A DNA stretch of 64,000 bases, taken from contig QEVF01000017.1 in NCBI GenBank assembly GCA_003576915.1, positions 1 to 64,000 on the forward strand, in the 5' to 3' direction. Shown here piece by piece: positions 53,729 through 61,695 of this stretch. Below the pieces are notes generated by a model. That model made no database searches, had not been told where the DNA came from, and saw only the letters and a list, made by a program, of their open reading frames with translations. Within the stretch, counting starts at the first letter, position 1, and each line of letters starts with the position of its first letter. Made by a program: the position numbers and the translations under genes. Origin of the DNA: Planctomycetota bacterium. GTDB taxonomy: Bacteria > Planctomycetota > UBA8742 > UBA2392.

Positions 53729-55219
53729 ATGCAGCAAGGGCCAACGGACGCGGGCGTGGCACGGCAGCCCATGATGGGCGTGTGGCTGGCGCTGGGGGCC
53801 TACGTGCTGGCGTTTTCCCTGTTCTACCCGCAAGTGCTTACCATTTCCGATGAGACTTCCTACATGCGCCAGGCCTGGGCCTATGCCCAGGGCCATGCAA
53901 CGGTGGAGGCGCTGGACCCCGCGTCGTTGAAGGTCGTGCAGGTCCTGCCCAGTGACTACCCGCCGGGGACCTCGTTGTTGATGGCACCCCTGATGGCTGC
54001 GGGCGGCTGGCGCGCGGGCTTCCTGCTCGGTCCTGCGTGCTCCTGCCTGGTGGTGCTGCTCCTGGCGCACTGGCTTGGCCGCATGGGGCGCTCGCCCCTG
54101 TTTGCCCTGCTGTTTCTCTGTTATCCGGCCACGCTGGTTGTGTCGCGCTGCGGCATGAGTGAAACGCCCAGCGCGGCGCTGGTGAGCCTCGCGCTTTACC
54201 TGTTCTGGTTTGCCCGTGGACGCCGGGCGTGGATGGCCGCGGCGGGCTTTGTGGCGGGCGTGAGCCTGTTGCTGCGTGAAACCAACGCGCTGGTGTGCGC
54301 GTTTTTCTTTCTGGGAAGCCTTCTGCGGCGCGAGCAGGGCTGGTGGGCGCTTGTGGCAGGGGGCCTGGCGGGAACGGCCCTGCGCCCCCTGGCGTTTGAG
54401 TGGTTGCTCGGCAACGCCCTGCACGTCAAGGGCACTCACCCGCCATTCTCGTGGAGCGCGGTGCCCGGCAACATGCCCTTTCACCTGGGGGCGCTGTTGC
54501 TGTTGTTCCCCGCCGGGCTTCTTTGGGTGGCCCTGTACCGCGGGCCGCGGCGACTGGAGCTGTGGGCCACGGTGGCAGGATTCCTGGCCCTCTACCTGCT
54601 CTTTGATTACAACGCCGCAGCCAGCGCGGGGTTGAAGCAGTGGGTGCTGACTTCGCGCTTCTTCATCCCGCTGCTGCCCCTGCTTGTGATTGCCGCCGCC
54701 GAGAGCTGCACCGTCCTGTCGGGGTCCCTGGCCTCCAGCCCCGGGGCGCGTGTGGCTCTGGCTCGTCTGCAATCTCTGGCGGCGCCGGCGCTGGTGTTGG
54801 CCGCCATTTCCGCCGCCTGGATTGTGCATTGGCAGCATCAGCTCTGGGCCTCGCAGCAGCGGGGCCTGCTGCTGGCGCTTTACACAGGTACGGAGGCCGA
54901 TGCTCCTGTCGTGACCAATCTGGACGCTTCGGCGCGTTACGTGAACGAGATCTACGCGGCGGAACTTGGGCCGCGCCTCGTGCTCTCCATGGACACGACG
55001 GACGAGGGCGTCATCCGGCGCGTGCTGGGGCGTTTTGGCCGTTGCACCATCGCTCTGGTCGAGCGCCGCGACAGCGAGCGCTGGCAGCAGGTCAGCACGC
55101 GACGCCTGGCCTGGGCCGAGGGGCTCAAGGAGCAGTTCGACGTCGAGGCCACCACCACGGCGCCCGTCGGAAGCGGTGAGCGGGTCCATTTCTGGACGGT
55201 GCGTCCCCGGAAACCCTAG
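53729..55219 (+). CDS. Polytopic membrane glycosyltransferase (GT39/ArnT-like)
   Basis: The 496-residue protein has ten or more membrane helices. The first outer loop holds ISDETSYMRQAWAYAQGHAT, the DE-type catalytic site of GT-C enzymes, and LPSDYPPGTSLLMAPLMA follows. The C-terminal 130 residues are soluble. TACACT ends 6 nt before the ATG. It may decorate the polysaccharide made by the neighbouring operon. Confidence 0.7.
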   Translation: MQQGPTDAGVARQPMMGVWLALGAYVLAFSLFYPQVLTISDETSYMRQAWAYAQGHATVEALDPASLKVVQVLPSDYPPGTSLLMAPLMAAGGWRAGFLLGPACSCLVVLLLAHWLGRMGRSPLFALLFLCYPATLVVSRCGMSETPSAALVSLALYLFWFARGRRAWMAAAGFVAGVSLLLRETNALVCAFFFLGSLLRREQGWWALVAGGLAGTALRPLAFEWLLGNALHVKGTHPPFSWSAVPGNMPFHLGALLLLFPAGLLWVALYRGPRRLELWATVAGFLALYLLFDYNAAASAGLKQWVLTSRFFIPLLPLLVIAAAESCTVLSGSLASSPGARVALARLQSLAAPALVLAAISAAWIVHWQHQLWASQQRGLLLALYTGTEADAPVVTNLDASARYVNEIYAAELGPRLVLSMDTTDEGVIRRVLGRFGRCTIALVERRDSERWQQVSTRRLAWAEGLKEQFDVEATTTAPVGSGERVHFWTVRPRKP

Positions 55220-55225
55220 CAGGCT

Positions 55226-55396
55226 GCTGAAAAAGTGGCATCCGGCCACTTTTTCAGCCCGGTCGGGCCAAAGTGAATCTGGCCCGACCTTCATTTCAAG
55301 CGTCTTTTCAGGCGCTTGAAATGCGCAAGCCTTCCATGGCTTGCGTCCGCAGGCCGTATTTCAGCGGCCATCCCGCAGGGCCAGAACCGGCCGGTT
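55226..55396. repeat. Cluster of five or six tandem hairpins
   Basis: Perfect inverted repeats follow one another: 55226-55258 (14-bp stem, GCTGAAAAAGTGGC), 55261-55289 (10 bp), 55292-55323 (11 bp, CATTTCAAGCG), 55324-55345 (8 bp), 55352-55369 (5 bp), and the palindrome AACCGGCCGGTT at 55385-55396. The first stem ends in CACTTTTTCAGC, which may also terminate the glycosyltransferase transcript. This explains most of the 290-bp gap; 55397-55475 shows nothing else. Confidence 0.75.
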
Positions 55397-55475
55397 TCAG
55401 ACCGCGGCCCCCGGAAGGGCCCGCTGTTTCAGGGGGTGCGCGGTCCCGGCTCGGGCGCGTTCCATGCCCGTGGCC

Positions 55476-55503
55476 TTGAGTTGGCAGGGGGCGGCGCTAG
55501 GCT
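55476..55503 (+). promoter_or_regulatory. Promoter of MOSC-domain gene
   Basis: TTGAGT (55476-55481), 16-bp spacer, TAGGCT (55498-55503), then six bases to the ATG at 55510. The spacing predicts a leaderless transcript. Confidence 0.5.
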
Positions 55504-55509
55504 TGCGCC

Positions 55510-55971
55510 ATGAGTGCATCAGCCAGAATCATCCATCTGTGCGTGGGGCTTGAAGGCGCTCCCGCCCTCCAGAGGGAACCGCGCAACGAAGTAGAGTTCG
55601 TCGAGGGCAAGGGCATTGCGGGCGACAAGAAGTTCGGCAAGAGCGCCTCAAGGCATGTCAATCTGATCAGCGAGCAATCCTACGCCTGGTTCAAGGCCAG
55701 CTTCGGCCGGGAACTGAAGGCGCCGGGCGGTTTTGCCGAGCAGGTCGTCATCAGCCGCGACCTTGACATCAACTGGCTGCCCCTGGGGGCCCGGCTCAAG
55801 GTAGGCGAGGCGGTGCTGGAACTGGTCAAGCCGCGCCAGCCCTGCATGCACTTTGCGTCCAGCGTCCAGGCGCCCAGCGAAGAGTTGTTTGTCGGGCACG
55901 TGGGAATCATGTGCCGGGTACTCCAGGGCGGTGAGGCCAGGGTGGGTGACGCGGTGGTGGTGGTAGACTGA
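55510..55971 (+). CDS. MOSC-domain protein
   Basis: The 153-residue single-domain protein has the MOSC core: EFVEGKGIAGDKKFGKS, RHVNLISEQSYAWF, GGFAEQVVISRDLDINWLPLG, LKVGEAVLELVKPRQPCMHF with the conserved Cys, and the VGIMCRVLQGGEARVGD end. MOSC domains carry sulfur for molybdenum-cofactor enzymes or bind small thiols. No cofactor genes are nearby. Confidence 0.85.
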   Translation: MSASARIIHLCVGLEGAPALQREPRNEVEFVEGKGIAGDKKFGKSASRHVNLISEQSYAWFKASFGRELKAPGGFAEQVVISRDLDINWLPLGARLKVGEAVLELVKPRQPCMHFASSVQAPSEELFVGHVGIMCRVLQGGEARVGDAVVVVD

Positions 55972-56121
55972 CCCCGCCGAAAGCATGGGAAGGTGCCCGT
56001 GCGACAACGCCGGCGCGGGGCCCCCGGGCAACTGCCAGGCCTCATGGGCTCTTGCCGGGGACAATAATCGTTCGACTTTCTCCCGGAGCGTTCGTTTCAA
56101 GCCCTGCAACCGGGAGAACCC

Positions 56122-56277
56122 ATGAAGAACAACCGCCTGTTCGTGATCGTATCGCTGGTGGCCATTCTGGCCGTGGCGGCCCTGGGGGCGGTACTTCTGA
56201 CCTCGGGCCAGGGACCCAAGCCGCTGCGCCCGGGCGAGGCGCGGGCGCCGCTGGTCGAGAGCTCAGTGGAGCGATAG
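56122..56277 (+). CDS. Small membrane protein, 51 residues
   Basis: GGGAGA 5 nt before the ATG, one membrane helix (LFVIVSLVAILAVAALGAVL) and a short proline/basic tail. A strong terminator starts at its stop codon, so the transcription unit is complete. No family recognised. The preceding 150 bp hold the promoter region, with ACAATAAT at about 56061. Confidence 0.6.
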   Translation: MKNNRLFVIVSLVAILAVAALGAVLLTSGQGPKPLRPGEARAPLVESSVER

Positions 56278-56301
56278 GCGCCGCTTGACGGCGCCTTTTT
56301 T
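56276..56301 (+). terminator. Intrinsic terminator
   Basis: AGGCGCCG (56276-56283), loop CTTGA, CGGCGCCT (56289-56296), then six T. The first stem bases overlap the stop codon of the 51-residue protein. Confidence 0.85.
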
Positions 56302-56358
56302 CCCGTCGCGGCAGGCAGCTTTGGCGTTTAACATGCGGGCCCCCATGGGGATGAGCCA

Positions 56359-57471
56359 ATGAAGGGCGGACAACTGGCACTCTTGATCTGGTTGCTCAAC
56401 GGCGCGGTCGCCCTGGGCGGCTTGGCGCTTGGCGCACGCACCTATCAGGAAAAGGCTGAAGACCTGGACGCCACTTTTTCGGTGGCATCCGGCACCGCGA
56501 AGTTCAAAGCCAATCGCATTGACTGGGCCTCCGCGGCCAAGACCGGCAGCGTGGACATATCGGCCTTCGGCTACCGGGAGCTGAGCCCGCGCAAGCGCCC
56601 GCCGCCGCCCAAGAAAACTGAGCCCAAACCCGTCGATCCGCCCAAGCCCGAGCCTGAACCGACGGATGACCAGCTCAAGGCTGAACTCGAGCGCGAGATC
56701 AATGCCAAGTTCAAGCTGATGCGGCTGATGTATTCGACGGACCCGCTTTACGCCAAGGCTCTCTGCACCGCCGCCGATGCCGGCAACGCCGCCATTTACC
56801 TGCGGCCCAACCTGCACTTCCCGACGGAATACAAAGACGCCCAGGACCCCAAGATCAAGGGCCTGGCCGCCAAGGACTACCTGGTCAAGACCATCGAGAA
56901 AGACCACGTACTGATTGAGGCGCCCTCTATCAAGCGGCCGGCCAAGCGTTTCACGGTGGCCCTCAAGTTCGGTGATTCCGTGCTGGCCAAGCCGCCGGAT
57001 CCCAAGAACTTCGGCAAAGCGGGCGGCAGCAGCGGCGGCGCCGCCATTCCGCCGCCGCCCAAGGAAACTCCGCCCGTGGAGGCCCAGCCGGTTCCAACGG
57101 TGGAAACCCGTCCCAAGGAATCCGTCTACGACGAAAAGACGGACTCATGGATCATCGGCACCGACGACTACCTGGGTGTGAACACCGACGACTTCGTCAA
57201 GTACGCCCGCACCGTCGTGGACGAGAAAGGCCAGCCCATCGGTATCCAGATCAACGAGGATATCCCCGACGACAACGTCGTGATCAAGCGCGGCGGCAAG
57301 AAGGGCGACATCATCAAGAGCATCAACGGCCAGGCGGTGACCAACATGAGCGACGTGCGCCGCGTCGTGCGCCAGCAGTACGACTCGGGCGTTTCGGAGT
57401 TCGAAGTTCTCTTTGAGCGCGACGGCGTGCCGCAGCGCAAGATGTTCAAGGTGCCCCAGAAGAAAAAGTAG
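56359..57471 (+). CDS. GspC-like membrane protein with C-terminal PDZ domain
   Basis: The 370-residue protein has one N-terminal helix (LALLIWLLNGAVALGGLALG), a linker with many PKP repeats (about 75-105), a domain that resembles the protein at 3417-4013 (QLKAELEREINAK to IEAPSIKRPAKRF), a second proline-rich linker, and a PDZ-like domain (from IIGTDDYLGVN; KKGDIIKSINGQAVTNMSDVRRVV). Helix, homology region and PDZ in that order match type II secretion GspC; no gsp genes are adjacent, so this is inference. It has its own terminator. Confidence 0.65.
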   Translation: MKGGQLALLIWLLNGAVALGGLALGARTYQEKAEDLDATFSVASGTAKFKANRIDWASAAKTGSVDISAFGYRELSPRKRPPPPKKTEPKPVDPPKPEPEPTDDQLKAELEREINAKFKLMRLMYSTDPLYAKALCTAADAGNAAIYLRPNLHFPTEYKDAQDPKIKGLAAKDYLVKTIEKDHVLIEAPSIKRPAKRFTVALKFGDSVLAKPPDPKNFGKAGGSSGGAAIPPPPKETPPVEAQPVPTVETRPKESVYDEKTDSWIIGTDDYLGVNTDDFVKYARTVVDEKGQPIGIQINEDIPDDNVVIKRGGKKGDIIKSINGQAVTNMSDVRRVVRQQYDSGVSEFEVLFERDGVPQRKMFKVPQKKK

Positions 57472-57489
57472 CGGCTCCTTCCCCGCAAG

Positions 57490-57517
57490 AGACGCGGCCG
57501 TCAGGCCGCGTCTTTCT
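57490..57517 (+). terminator. Intrinsic terminator
   Basis: AGACGCGGCC (57490-57499), loop GTCA, GGCCGCGTCT (57504-57513), then TTCTGT. It ends the PDZ-protein transcript before the convergent aconitase-family gene. Confidence 0.7.
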
Positions 57518-57554
57518 GTGCCGGGGCTCGAAGGCCGACGGCGCCGCAGGCCGT

Positions 57555-59525
57555 TCAGGCGCGCTTGAACATGCCCCGCCTGTAACTGACGATGCGGCCT
57601 TCGATGGCGCTGGCTGCGACGGTGAGGGGGCTGGCCAGGTAGAGCTTGCCGGGGCCTGAGCGGCCGGGGAAGTTGCGGTTGATGGCGCTGACCGTGACCT
57701 GCTCGCGGGTTTCACTCACGCCGGGCCCGCAGCCGATGCAGGCTCCGCAGCCGGGGTTGATCACTTCGACGCCCGCTTTGGCGAAGATCTCCGGGTAGCC
57801 CCTGGACTTGGCGTAGGCCATCACGTCTTCGCTGCCATATTGCAGGTACATCTTCACGCCCCTGGCCACCTGTCGACCGGCATCGACGGCCTCCCGCAGA
57901 ACGGTCGCGTAGTAGTCCAGGTCATCCACCTTGCCTGCCGTGCAGCTACCTGCGTAGGCGATGTCGATCTTCACTTCCCCCAGCTTCTCGATGAGTTCGC
58001 CGTACGTGGGGTCGCCGGGCTTGGCCACCATGGGCTTGATGCCGCTGAGGTCAATTTCGTGTACGCCGCCGTCGTAGGCGGCATCCCGGTCCGGCGCCAC
58101 GGCGCGCTCCTTGAGCCTGGCGAGCTGGGCATCCGTGAGCTTGCGCGTCTGCCTGAACCAGGCCCAGGTCACGTCGTCGGCCTCGCAGATGCCGCTCTTG
58201 GCGCTGCACTCCGTGGCCATGTTGCACAGCGTGGCGCGCTCATCCATGGAAATGGTCGCCAGGCCCGGGCCGCCGAACTCCATCACACGGTCCAGGGTCT
58301 GTTCGCGTTTGGCGTAGGTGTCGAGGATGAACAACATGACATCCTTGGCCGTCACGCCGGGCTGAAGCTTGCCCCTGAGGTTGAAGCGGATGCTCTCGGG
58401 CACGGCCACGAACGTGAAGCCGGAATAAATCAGGCCGGCATACTCCGTCGCGCCCACGCCGTAGCTAAGCGCGTTGTTGCCGCCTCCCATGCAGGTGTGG
58501 CTGTCTGTGGCCTGAACAAAGTCGCCGGGGTCCACGAAATGCTCACGGGCCACCTGGTGGCAGATGCCCGGGCTTACACCGTTTCGCGCGCTGTAGTCGC
58601 GCACGCCGGTGTGCCGCTGGAATTCGCGCTGCAGGTCACGCAGGGTCCGGATCTTCCCCTCAAAGGGCGCAAAGCGCTTCACGCCGGTGGCGTAGAGCAG
58701 GTGGTCCTCGAACACCGCGAACTTCCCGGGGTTCTTGACGGCGTAGTTCCTGCCGTACTCCTGCTCCAGGAAGTAATGCACCTGGGCCGTGGTGAACTCG
58801 TGCGAGTAGCCCGCATCGACGTTCACCAGCACGGCATCTCCGGGCTTCACAAAAGGCTCGCCCTGTCCCGCGACGAGATGGGTGGCGATGAGCTTTTCGG
58901 CCATGGTCATGCCGCGACGCCCGGTGGTGTGTCGGGGCGGCTTGATGTCGCCTTTGGCGACTTTGGCGCTGAAGGGAAACAGGCCGCCGGCCTCGAGCAT
59001 GGCGCGGGTGACGGGGTCGTACTTGCCGGTGAACTCCGCGAGCTTGAGGGTCTCGCCGGCCTGGAGCCGCTTGAGCTGCTCGTGGTCGCCCATGAGCTGG
59101 CCCAGGTTGATGTTGTTGCGCTCATGGATGGGGGCAAAGGATGCCGCGATGACCAGCCAGATTCCGGACCACTTTTCGCACTGGGGCGCGGTCTCGCGCG
59201 AGGAGCCGGTGCCCTTGCGCAGGCCGCTGACGATGACCTCAAAGTTGCCGTCCAGCAGAGCACGGTGCTTGAAGACCCGCTCACCGTTCTTGTCCAGGAG
59301 GCCGGCGTAGGCGTCCAGGGCGATGTCTTCGGGTTTGTGGGAAAAGCAGACCCAGGCGGGGGTCATGGTGTCGGTGTTGATGTCGTCGAGCAGGTCTTCG
59401 ACACGCAGGTCAGACATGCGCAGATTCAGGCCCTCGTACAACTGCCTTTTGATCAGGTCGAGGTCCTTGGTCAGGAACAGCACGCGCTTGCCGGGGGTCA
59501 GCTTGATTTCGGACGGTAGAGCCAT
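57555..59525 (-). CDS. Aconitase/isopropylmalate-dehydratase-family enzyme, swivel domain first
   Basis: The 656-residue protein begins with the swivel (small-subunit) domain: VEDLLDDINTDTMTPAW and GLRKGTGSSRETAPQCEKW, INLGQLMGDHEQ. The [4Fe-4S] catalytic domain follows: QATDSHTCMGGGNNALSYG, then NPGCGACIGCGPGVSETRE, which supply the three cluster Cys, and INRNFPGRSG. Swivel-before-core is the order of AcnB, but the AcnB HEAT domain is missing. The reaction could be aconitase, isopropylmalate or homoaconitate isomerisation; neighbours do not help. ATG at 59525 is chosen over an upstream in-frame start at 59567. Confidence 0.85.
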   Translation of the reverse strand: MALPSEIKLTPGKRVLFLTKDLDLIKRQLYEGLNLRMSDLRVEDLLDDINTDTMTPAWVCFSHKPEDIALDAYAGLLDKNGERVFKHRALLDGNFEVIVSGLRKGTGSSRETAPQCEKWSGIWLVIAASFAPIHERNNINLGQLMGDHEQLKRLQAGETLKLAEFTGKYDPVTRAMLEAGGLFPFSAKVAKGDIKPPRHTTGRRGMTMAEKLIATHLVAGQGEPFVKPGDAVLVNVDAGYSHEFTTAQVHYFLEQEYGRNYAVKNPGKFAVFEDHLLYATGVKRFAPFEGKIRTLRDLQREFQRHTGVRDYSARNGVSPGICHQVAREHFVDPGDFVQATDSHTCMGGGNNALSYGVGATEYAGLIYSGFTFVAVPESIRFNLRGKLQPGVTAKDVMLFILDTYAKREQTLDRVMEFGGPGLATISMDERATLCNMATECSAKSGICEADDVTWAWFRQTRKLTDAQLARLKERAVAPDRDAAYDGGVHEIDLSGIKPMVAKPGDPTYGELIEKLGEVKIDIAYAGSCTAGKVDDLDYYATVLREAVDAGRQVARGVKMYLQYGSEDVMAYAKSRGYPEIFAKAGVEVINPGCGACIGCGPGVSETREQVTVSAINRNFPGRSGPGKLYLASPLTVAASAIEGRIVSYRRGMFKRA

Positions 59526-59658
59526 GTTCACGCCTATGCGCCAATGACAAACACAAAGGGGCGGCACCTGGCGCCCCTTGACGTTGACTTTGCGGCTTCA
59601 GTTTAGCGTCTCCCCTGTCGCAAATCGGCATGAATCGGCGCGCCGTTTTGGAGCAAGG

Positions 59659-59964
59659 TCACCCGGTGACGGCCCGCAGGGCGGCTTGGGCGGCAGGCAG
59701 CCTTTCTTCGCCTGCCAAGGCCTCCAGGGTGGTGACTCCTGCTTCGCCCTGGGCCAATGCCGCGGGGGTGCCCGGCCAGAGGATGATCCAGCCTGCCGCC
59801 GCCAGCACGGAGAGCGTCCCCGCCTCGCCGGCCTCCAGGTAGTCCTCGGGCGTGAGGGGCATGGCCAGCGCGCGGAGCCCCGGCCGTGGCCGACGGGCCG
59901 CAAGGGCGCGCGCGGCGGCCTGGAGTTCGTCAGCGTTGGCGGCTAGCAGAACCTGGGCGAGCAA
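59659..59964 (-). CDS. Small protein of unknown function
   Basis: About 101 residues, Ala/Leu-rich and helical, with no signal or membrane helix recognised. TTG at 59964 has AAGGAG 5 nt upstream; GTG at 59970 would overlap that site. It begins about 20 bp after the lipoprotein gene on the same strand. It may be real, given this site and spacing, but GC-rich DNA yields false frames. Confidence 0.4.
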   Translation of the reverse strand: MLAQVLLAANADELQAAARALAARRPRPGLRALAMPLTPEDYLEAGEAGTLSVLAAAGWIILWPGTPAALAQGEAGVTTLEALAGEERLPAAQAALRAVTG

Positions 59965-59985
59965 GGGCACTCCTTGGGCGCACCC

Positions 59986-60243
59986 TCAGCGCCCCTTGCG
60001 GCCGCGCGTGTAGGGGTCGAAGGTGTCGCTGCTGAGGTCGTTGAGTTCGGACATGGACAGCTTGTCGGCCGTGTCGCCCAAGGTGCGCTCGGAGGCTTCA
60101 TCGAGTTCAGACATGGTGTAGCGGTTGGCGCGCGGCTCCACGTGATCCTCGCTGGCCTGGTCCAGTCCGCTCATGTCCACGGTGTAGCGGCCGGCGCAAC
60201 CGGTCAGGGTCAGGACAGCCAGAATGGCGAGTGCGCGCCCCAT
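59986..60243 (-). CDS. Small lipoprotein with a threefold internal repeat
   Basis: The 85-residue protein has a lipoprotein signal peptide ending LTLTGC. The mature part is three copies of a 17- to 20-residue unit built on Met-Ser-x-Leu-Asp/Asn: YTVDMSGLDQASEDHVE, YTMSELDEASERTLGD, LSMSELNDLSSDTFD. On the minus strand TACAAT (60250-60255) ends 6 nt before the ATG, so the mRNA is probably leaderless. Function unknown. Confidence 0.65.
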   Translation of the reverse strand: MGRALAILAVLTLTGCAGRYTVDMSGLDQASEDHVEPRANRYTMSELDEASERTLGDTADKLSMSELNDLSSDTFDPYTRGRKGR

Positions 60244-60451
60244 GCCAGGATTGTAACGCCTTGCCGCGTCATTCGTTGGCGATTGTTCAGTCACTCCACC
60301 CCCCAGGACAGCGCGTCAGCCCCGAGTGTTCAGCCCGCCGGGCTCGCGCTCATTCAAGCCTGTCCGCGGCTTGCCCACGACGGCCGTGGTCGAGAGGGGT
60401 GCGGGCGCGGCACGCCCCGGAAACCCGGAATCGAGCTCAGGAAATCGGCAA

Positions 60452-61642
60452 TCAGATCAGCCCCAGCTCTTTGCCGCACTTCTTGAACACGTCCAGGGCC
60501 TCCTGCAGGTCGTCGCGGCTGTGAGCGGCGCTGACAATGGTGCGCACGCGGCTCTTTTCCTCGGCCACCATGGGAAAGTAGATGCCCTGGGCAAACACGC
60601 CGTGGTTGAACAGGATCTCGCTGAACTTCGCAGCCTTGGCGCCCTGACCCACGATCACCGGCGTGACCGGCGTGGTGGAATCTCCGGTATTGAAGCCCAG
60701 TTTCCTGAGGCCGTCCTTGAAGAACTTGGTGTTGTCCCAGAGCTTCTTCAGGTGCTGCGGCTCCGTCTCCATCACCTCGATGCAGGCAATCACGGCGGCC
60801 ACCACCGGCGGCGGCGCGCTGCACGAGAACAGGAAGGGCCGCGCCTTGGCGATCAGGTACTCCTTGACGACCCTGGGCCCCGCGAAATATCCGCCCACCA
60901 CGGGAATGGCCTTGCTCAGGGTGCCTACCGTCAGTGCCCAGCGTTCATGCATGTGCTGCTCATCGACGGTGCCGCGCCCCTGGGCGCCGAGCACGCCCGT
61001 GGCGTGTGCGTCGTCGACCATGGTGATGGCGTCGAATTCGTCGCAGGCGTCGGCGCAGGCTTTGAGGTCAGCGACGTCGCCATCCATGGAGAACACTCCG
61101 TCCGTGACGACCAGGATCTTGCCTTTGATGTTCTTGGGCCCGCGCGCCTCGCGCAGCAGCTCGCGCAGATGGCCGTAGTCCTTGTGGCGATAGACGGCCC
61201 GCGACGCCTTGCTCAGGCGGCAACCGTCGATGATGCTGGCGTGATTCAGCTCGTCGGAGATGATGTGATCGCCCTCGACGGCGAGGGTGGAAACCACGCC
61301 CACGTTTGCGGTGAAGCCGCTCTGGAACAGCAGGCAGGACTCGGTCTTCTTGAAGCGCGCCAGGCGCTCTTCGCATTCGTTGTGCAGGTCCATGGTGCCG
61401 GAGATGGGGCGCACCGCGCCGGAACCCACGCCGTATTGGTCGATCGCCTTCTTGGCGGCCTCCACGACCTTGGGGTGAGTGCTCAGGCCCAGATAGCTGT
61501 TGTTGGAAAGCTGGATCACCTTCTTGCCGTTGACCACCGTGCGCGCGCCGGCGGGTCCAGAGTGGACCTTCGGCAGGTGGAACAGCGAGCGGGCCCTGAG
61601 GGATTCGATTTCAGCGGAGCACCAGGCGTTCAGGTTGTGCAT
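60452..61642 (-). CDS. kbl: Glycine C-acetyltransferase (2-amino-3-ketobutyrate CoA ligase)
   Basis: PLP enzyme of the alpha-oxoamine synthase family, 396 residues: LSNNSYLGLSTHPKVVEAA, GAVRPISGTMDLHNECEERL, FQSGFTANVGVVSTL, ISDELNHASIIDGCRLSK, DGVFSMDGDVADL, VDDAHATGVLGAQGRGT and the PLP lysine in TVGTLSKAIPVVGGY. It cleaves 2-amino-3-ketobutyrate to glycine and acetyl-CoA; no tdh is adjacent. Close relatives such as BioF share most motifs, but SGTMDLH and DELNHASI favour Kbl. Confidence 0.88.
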   Translation of the reverse strand: MHNLNAWCSAEIESLRARSLFHLPKVHSGPAGARTVVNGKKVIQLSNNSYLGLSTHPKVVEAAKKAIDQYGVGSGAVRPISGTMDLHNECEERLARFKKTESCLLFQSGFTANVGVVSTLAVEGDHIISDELNHASIIDGCRLSKASRAVYRHKDYGHLRELLREARGPKNIKGKILVVTDGVFSMDGDVADLKACADACDEFDAITMVDDAHATGVLGAQGRGTVDEQHMHERWALTVGTLSKAIPVVGGYFAGPRVVKEYLIAKARPFLFSCSAPPPVVAAVIACIEVMETEPQHLKKLWDNTKFFKDGLRKLGFNTGDSTTPVTPVIVGQGAKAAKFSEILFNHGVFAQGIYFPMVAEEKSRVRTIVSAAHSRDDLQEALDVFKKCGKELGLI

Positions 61643-61695
61643 GAGCGTTTTCCAGCGGGCGGTAGGCTGACAACATGCCCTCGCCTTTGGGCCTG

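Noticed and set aside
55226..55396. CRISPR array or tRNA cluster
   Set aside because: The stems differ in sequence and length, there is no repeat-spacer periodicity, and no cloverleaf or CCA end is seen.
57840..59519. A 559-codon plus-strand frame opposite the aconitase-family gene
   Set aside because: Shadow of codon bias; the minus strand carries all cluster-binding motifs.
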